Positions 49,651-57,686 of a DNA stretch of 64,000 nucleotides are shown here, one piece after another (the stretch's first letter is position 1; every line of letters begins with the position of its first letter). Under the pieces are notes generated by a model, which saw nothing but the letters and a program-made list of their open reading frames with translations, made no database searches and had not been told where the DNA came from. Both the position numbers and the translations under genes were made by a program. Location of the stretch: positions 62,001 through 126,000 of the forward strand of contig CALJHN010000003.1 of assembly GCA_938075455.1 (NCBI GenBank), given 5' to 3'. This stretch comes from an uncultured Flavobacteriales bacterium (GTDB lineage Bacteria; Bacteroidota; Bacteroidia; Flavobacteriales_D; Parvicellaceae).

Positions 49651-50982
49651 TTACTTTTCATGCTCTACAAAATCGATCCCATAATTCTTAAGTTCTTTTA
49701 AAACTGAATCATAAATTTGCTTATCTAATGGTAATACTACTCCTCTTGTTTTGATGCTTCCATTAAGCAACATTTTAGTGGCAATCCCAAGTGGCAATCC
49801 AACAGTGTCGCTCATAGCAGTAAGATTGGAGTCTTCTCCGATATAAGCCATATGAGATATTAACATCTTTTCAATTTTATCAAGTTTATAAGTAACTCTA
49901 TGCCACATTACAATCATGTCTTTGTCTTGAGGACTTAACGTCCATTTATCCTGAAGTATTTTTTGTAATATTTGAGCTGGAGATGCGTCTTTAAGACCTA
50001 TTTTTTTATCTTCAAAAATACCTAACCAAACTAATTTTTCCCACATGTAATCGTCTTGCTCTATTCTAAGGTAGTGACGAAGCTTTAGTTCCACAGAATC
50101 GTGAGTATTAAATTTAAGAAAAGAATTTATAAATTCTCTATTAGTCATGTTCTCTGACCCTTCAACAATGTAAGAATCATCAGTAGCTCCAAGTTGAACA
50201 AAAATATTCCAAGCCCTACAGAAACCTACTTTTCTTAAAGTGCCTCTATACATAGTAGAAGTATTATCCAATTCGTAAATAGATCTGTATTTTAATGAAT
50301 CTCTATTTGGATAACCTTCGAATTTTCCATATCCTGGAACATCAATTATTTCTGTTCTTCTAAATAGCTTATGATAAGGTATGTACTTATACTTCCCCTC
50401 TTTTATAAATTTAGCACTCCCACCTTGACCTGCTAAAACAACATTTCTTGGATTCCATGTGAACTTATAATTCCAAGGGTTATTATCGCTTTCAGGTGCA
50501 ACTAATCCACCGGTGTAAGATTCAAATCCACTTACTTCTCCGCCTTTAGCTTTAACCTGATCAATAAGTTTTTTTGCAGACATATGATCAATCCCTGGAT
50601 CTAACCCTAGTTCATTTAATACCAAAACTTTGTTCTTTAAAGCATTCTCATTTAATGTTTTGATTTCATCTGTTATATAACTTGGTGTAATAACATGAAC
50701 ACCACAATCTACGGAGTCTTTCAACACCTTAAAATGCATATGCGCTGGAAGCATAGATATCACTACATCTGAAGATTTTATATATTCTTTTCTTTTGACA
50801 TCGTCATTTGCATCTAGCTGATAAGAAAATCCATTTGGATGATTGCCTATCTTGCTCTCGGCCAACTTTAAATTAAAGTCTACTACGGTCACCGTCCATT
50901 TTTCTAGATCTGAATTATCTAACAAATATTTAATAAGTGAAGTAGAGGATCTTCCGGAACCAATGACCAATATTTTTTTCAT
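49651..50982 (-). CDS. Saccharopine dehydrogenase-like oxidoreductase
   Basis: A 443-residue protein with an NAD(P) loop (ILVIGSGRSSTSLIKYL) and the saccharopine dehydrogenase catalytic and C-terminal domains (ELGLDPGIDHMSAKKLID, SYTGGLVAPESDNNPWNYKF, FRRTEIIDVPGYGKFEGYPN). Saccharopine dehydrogenases split saccharopine in lysine breakdown. Other family members are lysine 6-dehydrogenases, so lysine catabolism is a likely but unproven role. No other lysine gene lies nearby. Confidence 0.82.
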   Translation of the reverse strand: MKKILVIGSGRSSTSLIKYLLDNSDLEKWTVTVVDFNLKLAESKIGNHPNGFSYQLDANDDVKRKEYIKSSDVVISMLPAHMHFKVLKDSVDCGVHVITPSYITDEIKTLNENALKNKVLVLNELGLDPGIDHMSAKKLIDQVKAKGGEVSGFESYTGGLVAPESDNNPWNYKFTWNPRNVVLAGQGGSAKFIKEGKYKYIPYHKLFRRTEIIDVPGYGKFEGYPNRDSLKYRSIYELDNTSTMYRGTLRKVGFCRAWNIFVQLGATDDSYIVEGSENMTNREFINSFLKFNTHDSVELKLRHYLRIEQDDYMWEKLVWLGIFEDKKIGLKDASPAQILQKILQDKWTLSPQDKDMIVMWHRVTYKLDKIEKMLISHMAYIGEDSNLTAMSDTVGLPLGIATKMLLNGSIKTRGVVLPLDKQIYDSVLKELKNYGIDFVEHEK

Positions 50983-51014
50983 ATTTATTTTTTATAAATG
51001 CTAACCAATCATTT

Positions 51015-51044
51015 TTTGTTTTGATAGAATAGAATTTATATTTG
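51015..51044 (+). promoter_or_regulatory. Consensus promoter of the DUF423 gene
   Basis: TTTG at 51015-51018, 18 nt spacer, TATATTTG at 51037-51044: a full match to the Bacteroidota promoter pattern. The ATG is at 51055, giving a leader of only a few nucleotides. Confidence 0.7.
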
Positions 51045-51054
51045 CTCACAATAT

Positions 51055-51453
51055 ATGAAAACAGATCGGTTATTTTTATCATTTTCAATACTTGGAATAG
51101 CAATTGCTACATTATTTGGAGCATTTGGTGCTCATTCTCTAAAGGATTTATTTTCCACATATGAAATGGATGTATGGAACAAAGGAATATTCTATCAGAT
51201 TTCTAATTCTTTGGGAGTAATGATTTTACTGAATTTGAGAAAAATTGAGCTAATTAAAAAAAATGATTTACCTTTTTATCTTATAATAACAGGAATTGTT
51301 TTTTTTTCTTTCTCATTATATATAATTTCTTTAACAAATGTTTTTCTTGACCCTCAACATTGGCTTAAAACATTTATGATTCCTATAACTCCTATTGGAG
51401 GAAGTTTGATAATCATAGGATGGATTTTAGTTTTTCTTGGTATTAAAAAATGA
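51055..51453 (+). CDS. DUF423 (YgdD-like) membrane protein
   Basis: A 132-residue, four-helix membrane protein. The family motif is GAFGAHSLKDLFSTYEMDVWNKG near the first helix, then PIGGSLIIIGWILVF at the end. The function is unknown. It has its own consensus promoter and lies upstream of the iron ABC transporter. Confidence 0.88.
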   Translation: MKTDRLFLSFSILGIAIATLFGAFGAHSLKDLFSTYEMDVWNKGIFYQISNSLGVMILLNLRKIELIKKNDLPFYLIITGIVFFSFSLYIISLTNVFLDPQHWLKTFMIPITPIGGSLIIIGWILVFLGIKK

Positions 51454-51497
51454 AAATTGTTGATGGATTTTTAAAAATAAAAAAAATAAAAAAAACC

Positions 51498-51529
51498 TTA
51501 TTTAGATTTATTCTAAATAAATATATTTG
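51498..51529 (+). promoter_or_regulatory. Operator-like palindrome and -7 box of the ferric ABC transporter operon
   Basis: A 23 bp palindrome occupies 51498-51520: TTATTTAGA on the left pairs with TCTAAATAA on the right, with one central mismatch. It is followed after one base by -7 box TATATTTG (51522-51529). A protein bound here would cover the -33 to -7 spacer and block the promoter, as for a Fur or DtxR-type iron repressor. The downstream genes are a ferric transporter, which fits this inference. Confidence 0.72.
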
Positions 51530-51552
51530 CAAAAAATTTATTTATATCCATC

Positions 51553-52602
51553 ATGATTAGAATATACACCACCTTACTATTTGCCTTCTTAATTGCTATT
51601 TCTTGTACAAACAACAATAAAATAAAAAATGCAAATGAGAAAAAGGAAATAGAATCTTTAACTCTTTACACCCACAGACATTACGATTCTGATAAATTAA
51701 TTTTTAAAAAATTTGAACAAAAAACTGGTATCAAAATAAATGTTGTGAAAGCAAGTGCAGATGAATTGATTCAAAAAATGGAAACAGAAGGCAATCAATC
51801 ACCAGCAGATTTATTACTAACCGTAGACGCTGGTCGTTTAGTAAGAGCTAAAAATAAGAATCTTCTTCAGTCTTCTAGTTCTGATATTTTAAATACTACC
51901 ATTCCATCCCATCTCAAAGATTCTAGCAATTACTGGTTTGGTTTAACCAAAAGAGCTAGAGTAATAGTATTTAACAAAACCACTGTTAAGCCATCTGATT
52001 TATCAGATTATGAAGATTTAGTAAATGACAGATGGAATAATAAAATTTTAATTCGTTCATCAAATAATATTTACAATCAATCTCTTATGGCATCAATTAT
52101 TGCCAACAATGGTGAGGATTCAGCAAGAAAATGGGCTAAAGGGATAGTAAATAATTTTGCAAGAACACCAAAAGGAAACGATAGAGACCAAGTGAAAGCA
52201 ATTTTAGCAAATGAAGGAGATCTTGCAATTATCAATACATATTATTTGGGTAAACTTATTAATTCGAACGACTCCAATGAAGTAGCTGCTGGAAATGCAG
52301 TGGGTATATTTTTTCCAAATCAAGAAAACAGAGGTACACACATAAATGTTAGTGGGATTGGTGTTTCGAAAAGTTCAAAAAATAAAGAAAATGCAATTAA
52401 ATTCATTGAATTTTTAATTAGTAAAGATATTCAAGAGATTTTTGCAAAAGCGAATTACGAATACCCTGTTAACAAGGACGCACAATCTTCTGAATTATTA
52501 AAATCATGGGGGGAATTTAAAGAAGATAACTTATCTTTAACAAGGCTTGGTGAATTAAATAAGAAAGCAGTAATTCTTTTCGATGAGGTTAAATGGCCTT
52601 AA
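51553..52602 (+). CDS. Ferric iron ABC transporter, substrate-binding lipoprotein
   Basis: A 349-residue FutA/FbpA-type binding protein. Lipoprotein signal ends at Cys18 (FAFLIAISC). The iron ligands typical of this family are visible: the His/Tyr of YTHRHYDSD and the tyrosine pair of INTYYLGKL. ADLLLTVDAGRL and the RDQVKAILANEGDLAI segment are conserved. It delivers Fe(III) to the permease encoded 20 nt downstream. The palindrome before it suggests iron repression. Confidence 0.9.
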   Translation: MIRIYTTLLFAFLIAISCTNNNKIKNANEKKEIESLTLYTHRHYDSDKLIFKKFEQKTGIKINVVKASADELIQKMETEGNQSPADLLLTVDAGRLVRAKNKNLLQSSSSDILNTTIPSHLKDSSNYWFGLTKRARVIVFNKTTVKPSDLSDYEDLVNDRWNNKILIRSSNNIYNQSLMASIIANNGEDSARKWAKGIVNNFARTPKGNDRDQVKAILANEGDLAIINTYYLGKLINSNDSNEVAAGNAVGIFFPNQENRGTHINVSGIGVSKSSKNKENAIKFIEFLISKDIQEIFAKANYEYPVNKDAQSSELLKSWGEFKEDNLSLTRLGELNKKAVILFDEVKWP

Positions 52603-52622
52603 GCTAAACCTTAAATAAAAAG

Positions 52623-54257
52623 ATGTTTTTAAAAATAAAACATTTTAAAAGAGACTTTAATAAATGGACGGTTCTCATAGTAGCTGTAAGTTTATTTTTA
52701 GCAATACCTGTTTTTTCAATCTTAATAAGTCTTTTTAGAGGAAATGGCGAAATGTGGGAACATATCACCACTTATTTTCTTTTTGATTATATTAAAAATT
52801 CTATAATCTTAATTTTTGGTACTGGATTATTGACATTTACAATAGGGACTTCTTCCGCCTGGATTATCTCAAAATATACTTTTAGATATAAGAAAATTAT
52901 TGAATGGTTATTATTTATGCCATTAGCAATTCCTTCTTACATAGTTGCATATACCTACGTTGGTTTAATTGGAAATGGAGGTACATTCATTGAGATTTTG
53001 AGGGATTTTGGCTTCTCTGTAATAAGAGTTGAGATGATGAATATTTATGGTTTAATTTGGGTTTTAAGTTTTTCTCTATATCCATATGTTTATGCTGGAA
53101 CAAGAACTATTTTTCAAAGCTATCCTTCTCAACTTAAACATACAGCATCTTTACTTGGCGTTTCTAATAAAAAATATTTTTTCACAGTAGCTCTTCCACT
53201 AGCATCTCCAGCAATAATTGGTGGTTTGTTTTTAGTATTTATGGAAGTTTTAAATGATTATGGAGCTGCAAAATATTATGGTGTTAGTACATTCACTACT
53301 GGAATATTTAGAACATGGACAGCACTAGAGGATTTACAATCATCAATTTACTTATCAGCAATTCTGGTAATTTTAGTATTTATTTTAGTTCTCATAGTAA
53401 AATGGTTAAGAGGAAGAAGGTCCTACAATTTAACTCAAACCAATACCAACCAAAAGAGTACCGAAAACAGAGTAAAAATTAGTGGGTTAAAAAAAATTCT
53501 CTATTTGGGAATTCTTCTAATTCCTATACTGTTTGGTTTTATTCTGCCTTTAATTCAACTTGTAATTTGGGGAATACAAACCTTTGATTCTATGTTTAAT
53601 AACGATTTGATTATTTTAGGATTAGAAAGCCTATCGTTAGGTCTTTCCACCGCTCTTCTTGTTGTTTTTCTTGCCTGTTTATTAATCTACCTTTCAAAAT
53701 GGAATTATTTGAAACGATTCAATATTTTTTCAAGAATTGCAACCCTGGGTTATGTTATTCCAGGAGCAATTATTGGAGTTGGAATTATAAGGACAAGTAA
53801 ATCTTTGACAGATTTATTTAGTTTCAAATTCGATTTTGAAATTGGACACCTTGTTTACAATAGTATTTTGGTGCTCATTTATGCATATCTATTTAGATTT
53901 ATCGCAGTAGCTTATAACTCTATTGAGGGAAATACTCTAAAGATTGGTAATAACCTTTCAGAGTCTTCCTATTTACTAGGCTACGGAAAAATTAAAACTT
54001 TTATTAAAATAGATTTTCCTTTATTAAGAAGTGCTCTGCTAAGTTCTTTTATATTGGTACTAATAGATGTAATGAAAGAGTTGCCTCTTACTCTGATTTT
54101 AAAACCTTATAACTTAAGTACACTAGCAGTAAGAGCCTACGAATACGCAGAAGATGAAAGAGTAGCTGAAGCTGCTCTCCCAGCATTATTTTTAATATTT
54201 TTAATTGGAACTATGATTACATTATTAAATTATAAGGTGAGAGAAAATAAACAATAA
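52623..54257 (+). CDS. Ferric iron ABC transporter, permease (fused two-domain)
   Basis: A 544-residue membrane protein of the FutB/FbpB/SfuB type, with two copies of the binding-protein-dependent permease domain, about 12 helices. EAA-type loops (ATP-binding protein contacts) appear in HTASLLGVSNKKYFFTVALP and ESSYLLGYGKIKTFIKIDFP. One polypeptide provides both halves of the pore. It sits between the binding lipoprotein and ATPase genes. Confidence 0.92.
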   Translation: MFLKIKHFKRDFNKWTVLIVAVSLFLAIPVFSILISLFRGNGEMWEHITTYFLFDYIKNSIILIFGTGLLTFTIGTSSAWIISKYTFRYKKIIEWLLFMPLAIPSYIVAYTYVGLIGNGGTFIEILRDFGFSVIRVEMMNIYGLIWVLSFSLYPYVYAGTRTIFQSYPSQLKHTASLLGVSNKKYFFTVALPLASPAIIGGLFLVFMEVLNDYGAAKYYGVSTFTTGIFRTWTALEDLQSSIYLSAILVILVFILVLIVKWLRGRRSYNLTQTNTNQKSTENRVKISGLKKILYLGILLIPILFGFILPLIQLVIWGIQTFDSMFNNDLIILGLESLSLGLSTALLVVFLACLLIYLSKWNYLKRFNIFSRIATLGYVIPGAIIGVGIIRTSKSLTDLFSFKFDFEIGHLVYNSILVLIYAYLFRFIAVAYNSIEGNTLKIGNNLSESSYLLGYGKIKTFIKIDFPLLRSALLSSFILVLIDVMKELPLTLILKPYNLSTLAVRAYEYAEDERVAEAALPALFLIFLIGTMITLLNYKVRENKQ

Positions 54258-54284
54258 GTAAAATTTGGTTAATACATTATTATT

Positions 54285-55037
54285 ATGAAAATATTAGAAA
54301 TTGAAAACCTATCTAAATCTTTTGAATCAAAATTTGAAGTGGTTTCTGATTGTACTTTTAATATTGAATCTGGTAAAATATGTGCCATTGTAGGGGAAAG
54401 TGGAAGTGGTAAAACTACATTATTTAGACTTATTGCTGGACTAGAAAGACCAGATAAAGGAACCATTAGAATAAATGGAACTTTAATGAGTAGTGATAAA
54501 TTTATAAGTGATGTTAAAGACAGAAATGTAGGACTGGTATTTCAAGACTTTTCACTATTTCCACACTTAACTGTAAAAGAAAATATTGAATTTGGTCTAA
54601 AGAAAGATAAAGATAAAAAGGTTGGAGAATTATTAGAAACTATAAAAATGGAAAATTTTCCTAATAGATATCCCAACGAATTAAGTGGAGGACAACAACA
54701 AAGAGTATCCCTAGCTCGATCTCTTGCAATGGACCCAGAACTCTTATTATTGGACGAACCATTTAGCAGTTTAGATACCCAACTGAAATCAAAAATTAGA
54801 CAAGAGTTAAGAGATATAATTAAAAAAATAGGTATTTCATCTGTCTTCATTACTCATGATATTATAGATGCTTTAGAAATTGCTGATGAAATTATTTTCA
54901 TGGATAATGGAAAAATAATAAGACATTGTTTAATTGAAGATGTCTTTAAGGAAATTAAGGAGGAAAAAATTCAAAATAATATCGTTGAATTAAAAAGAAA
55001 TGCAGAACTAATTCTAAATGCATTGAAAAAGAAATAA
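54285..55037 (+). CDS. Ferric iron ABC transporter, ATP-binding subunit
   Basis: A 250-residue ATPase. Walker A is GESGSGKTT (residues 37-45), the Q-loop VFQDFSLFPH, the ABC signature NELSGGQQQRVSLARSLA, Walker B LLLLDEPF and switch His FITHDIIDALEIADE. It lacks the long C-terminal regulatory domain of FbpC, so it is a minimal form. It ends the transporter operon; the next gene has its own promoter. Confidence 0.93.
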   Translation: MKILEIENLSKSFESKFEVVSDCTFNIESGKICAIVGESGSGKTTLFRLIAGLERPDKGTIRINGTLMSSDKFISDVKDRNVGLVFQDFSLFPHLTVKENIEFGLKKDKDKKVGELLETIKMENFPNRYPNELSGGQQQRVSLARSLAMDPELLLLDEPFSSLDTQLKSKIRQELRDIIKKIGISSVFITHDIIDALEIADEIIFMDNGKIIRHCLIEDVFKEIKEEKIQNNIVELKRNAELILNALKKK

Positions 55038-55120
55038 TGAACTATTATTTCTAAAAAACTAATAAGATTTATTATAACTACTTACAACAAATATTTAAAA
55101 ACTCAATTTAAAGGTTCTTA

Positions 55121-55184
55121 TTTAGAATCATTCTAAAATACCACAAAAAAGGTATTGTCAATAATTGGTTGAATAGTAATTTTG
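55121..55184 (+). promoter_or_regulatory. Regulated promoter of the DUF4856-imelysin operon (two inverted repeats)
   Basis: In order: a perfect 17 bp palindrome TTTAGAATCATTCTAAA (55121-55137), related to the repeat before the ferric ABC operon; then AATACC-N8-GGTATT (55137-55156), whose right arm contains -33 TTG (55155-55157); then -7 box TAATTTTG (55177-55184), 19 nt from TTG. The ATG is at 55212. The first repeat lies upstream of -33 and the second overlaps it, so two regulators could act here. Confidence 0.7.
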
Positions 55185-55211
55185 TCTCAAAAATTATTTA
55201 AAATTCATAAA

Positions 55212-56375
55212 ATGAACAAATTAAACTTTAGACTACTTTTCACCTGTGTTGTACTTTTAATATTTGTAAGTTGTGCCAAAAAAGGCTGTACAGATCCGCT
55301 TGCTTTAAACTACAACGCTGATGCAACAAAAGATGATGATGGTTGCGAGTATGCACCAGCTCTTGTTGTTCCTGACGATTATATATTTACAGATGCTGAT
55401 GGTAATAATACTGTTTCTTACGACGGACAAACAGCAAGAATGGATATGCTTTCTGAAATGGTAACTTACTTAAAATCTGCTAACGGTAGTAACCCTACTC
55501 CATCAACATTGGATGCTACAACTTTATTATCTATGTATGACAATTCTTACACAGGGTGGTCAGATACCAATTTAATTGATAACGGAAAACAATTAAAAAG
55601 TAAAACTGCACTTAATGATGCTGGTATTCAAGCAATGTTTGAAGGTTGGATGAATGATGCAGCAGCTGCTAGTCAAGATTTAACTGGGTCTTATCTTCAA
55701 GCTGCTACAGGTATTGAATGGACTCAAATGATAGAAAAGGGTTTGATGGGTGCTTGTTTTGCAAGTCAAATGACTTCTAATTACCTAGCTGGTATCAGTG
55801 CTGATGACAATACAGTTGCAGTTGACCCTGCTGCTGGGAAATATTACACAGAAATGGAGCACCATTGGGATGAAGCCTATGGATACTTTACTGACGCTCC
55901 AGATTATCCAACCAATGGAACTAATAGATTTTGGGGAAAGTATGCTAATAAGTCTTACTTGGAAGATAATATAGGTTCTGCAACAGAAATTTCTTTAGCA
56001 TTTAGAACTGGAAGAGCAGCAATTAGTGCAGGTGATACTGATGCAGCAATAGTTCAAGTAGGAATTATAGAAACTGAAGTCAAGCAAATGGTTGCAGGAA
56101 TGGCTTTACATTATTTAAATGATGTAAAATCACAAATTGCATCTGGTGGTACACAATCAAGTATTAACCATAGTATGTCGGAGGCTCTAGCATTTATTTT
56201 TGGAATTCAATTTATTACTGACAATCCAGATATGTCAAGTGCTGATGTAATGGCTTTATTAAACCAAATAGCACCTGATGTTACAGGTTTTTCAATGGAT
56301 ATTAATGAGATTAATCAAGTGATAGATCAAGTTGCTGTAGCAGCAAGCTTAACAGATAAAAAAGATGACTTTTAG
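55212..56375 (+). CDS. DUF4856 lipoprotein
   Basis: ATG 55212 gives 387 residues with a lipoprotein signal (lipobox …IFVSC, Cys21). Right after it comes a small Asp-rich module bounded by Cys26 and Cys45 (GCTDPLALNYNADATKDDDGC), almost the same as in the imelysin lipoprotein. The rest is the helical DUF4856 domain, with MEHHWDEAYGYF and SINHSMSEALAFIF as conserved points that could bind metal. DUF4856 proteins often accompany imelysins and iron receptors. Its likely role is periplasmic handling of iron, by inference from context. Confidence 0.85.
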   Translation: MNKLNFRLLFTCVVLLIFVSCAKKGCTDPLALNYNADATKDDDGCEYAPALVVPDDYIFTDADGNNTVSYDGQTARMDMLSEMVTYLKSANGSNPTPSTLDATTLLSMYDNSYTGWSDTNLIDNGKQLKSKTALNDAGIQAMFEGWMNDAAAASQDLTGSYLQAATGIEWTQMIEKGLMGACFASQMTSNYLAGISADDNTVAVDPAAGKYYTEMEHHWDEAYGYFTDAPDYPTNGTNRFWGKYANKSYLEDNIGSATEISLAFRTGRAAISAGDTDAAIVQVGIIETEVKQMVAGMALHYLNDVKSQIASGGTQSSINHSMSEALAFIFGIQFITDNPDMSSADVMALLNQIAPDVTGFSMDINEINQVIDQVAVAASLTDKKDDF

Positions 56376-56439
56376 AGAAACGATATATATTTATTCTTTT
56401 ATGGTTATAAAGTTAATTAATTAAAATATTGCTAATCAA

Positions 56440-56476
56440 AAACAAACACTCAACAAAATCTATTGGGTGTTTGTTT
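56440..56476 (+). terminator. 14 bp hairpin between the DUF4856 and imelysin genes
   Basis: Bases 56440-56453 pair with 56463-56476 (14 bp with one G-U), loop 9 nt. There is no long T run after it, so full termination is unlikely. It could be a partial terminator or mRNA-stabilising hairpin that makes the first gene more abundant than the following ones. Confidence 0.6.
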
Positions 56477-56498
56477 GGTTGGTACTTTTAACAAAAAT

Positions 56499-57686
56499 AT
56501 GAATACAAAATTTCTTAAATTTATATATGTTTTTTCAGCTCTATTAATCATTCAGAGTTGTAAAAAAAGTGGGTGTACTGACCCTGAAGCATTAAATTAT
56601 AACATAGATGCGCAAAAAGATGATAATAGCTGTCTTTACGAAGATTATGACAAATTATCTTTACTTACCAACTTAGCCGACAACTATATTATCCCTTCCT
56701 TAGATGCTTACAAAAGGAAGATTATCACTTTAAACATTCATGTAGATTCATTTATAGCAAACCCAAATATTTCCAATCTAACATTAATAAGAGCAGATTG
56801 GGAAGAAGCATTACTAAACTGGCAAGATATCGGATTCTTAGACTTTGGTCCCTCTGAGTACATATTATTAAGAAAACAAACCAATACATTTCCAATTGAT
56901 ACTGCGGAACTGAACAATTCCATCTCTACAGCAGATTGGAATTTAGGATATGTTAGTAGTTATGACTCCAAAGGACTTCAAGCGTTAGACTACTTACTAT
57001 TTAAACCTGGACATTCAGATAACGAATTAATTACTTATTTTCAAAATAATGAAAACGCTAAAAACTATTTCAAAGCTTTGACAGAAGATTTAAACCAAAA
57101 TATAAATTATGTTTCGGATCAATGGGTAACATACAGAGAAGATTTTATCAATGATTTTGAGGTTACATCATCTAATTTATCTACCAATTCACAAGGTAGT
57201 TCTATTAGCAACATTATAAATGCACTTTGTTTGCACTATGAATTTTATGTTAGAAGAGGAAAAGTTGGTCTTCCATTAGGAGTATTTAATGGATTTTCAC
57301 AACTAGAACTTCCCGAACTGGTTGAATGTTATTATTCAGGAAAATCAACTCAAAACTTGGTTAGATCTATAAATTCTTTAAGAAAGTATGTTACTGGTTC
57401 AAGTTATTTAAATAATGACAATGGTCTAGGATTAGACGACTACATGGATTTTGTTAATGCAGAGCAAAATAGTCAGCAGTTATCAACAGTAATAAATAAT
57501 CAGTTTCTTACTATATTAGAGGAGTTAAATAATATTAATGGTCCTCTTAGCGAAGAGATTATCAATAATAAATCACATATAACTCAAACTTATCAAGAAT
57601 TACAACAATTAGTTCCATATATGAAAGTAGATATGACATCTGCATTAGGTGTTTTAATTACCTATCAAGACAATGACGGGGATTAA
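56499..57686 (+). CDS. Imelysin-family lipoprotein
   Basis: ATG 56499 gives 395 residues with lipobox IIQSC (Cys21). An Asp-rich Cys26-Cys45 module (GCTDPEALNYNIDAQKDDNSC) follows, the same layout as in the preceding lipoprotein. The helical imelysin domain contains DSKGLQALDYLLF at the place of the classical GxHxxE metal motif, so the His is replaced by Gln and Glu by Asp. Further conserved parts are HYEFYVRRGKVGLPLGVFNG and KVDMTSALGVLITYQDNDGD. Imelysins bind iron in the periplasm. The HTTM gene overlaps its end by 14 bp. Confidence 0.88.
   Translation: MNTKFLKFIYVFSALLIIQSCKKSGCTDPEALNYNIDAQKDDNSCLYEDYDKLSLLTNLADNYIIPSLDAYKRKIITLNIHVDSFIANPNISNLTLIRADWEEALLNWQDIGFLDFGPSEYILLRKQTNTFPIDTAELNNSISTADWNLGYVSSYDSKGLQALDYLLFKPGHSDNELITYFQNNENAKNYFKALTEDLNQNINYVSDQWVTYREDFINDFEVTSSNLSTNSQGSSISNIINALCLHYEFYVRRGKVGLPLGVFNGFSQLELPELVECYYSGKSTQNLVRSINSLRKYVTGSSYLNNDNGLGLDDYMDFVNAEQNSQQLSTVINNQFLTILEELNNINGPLSEEIINNKSHITQTYQELQQLVPYMKVDMTSALGVLITYQDNDGD

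Noticed and set aside
55137..55156. AATACC-N8-GGTATT as a classical IscR type 2 site
   Set aside because: The CC...GG distance is 8 nt, whereas the E. coli type 2 motif needs about 13, so the regulator cannot be named from this alone.
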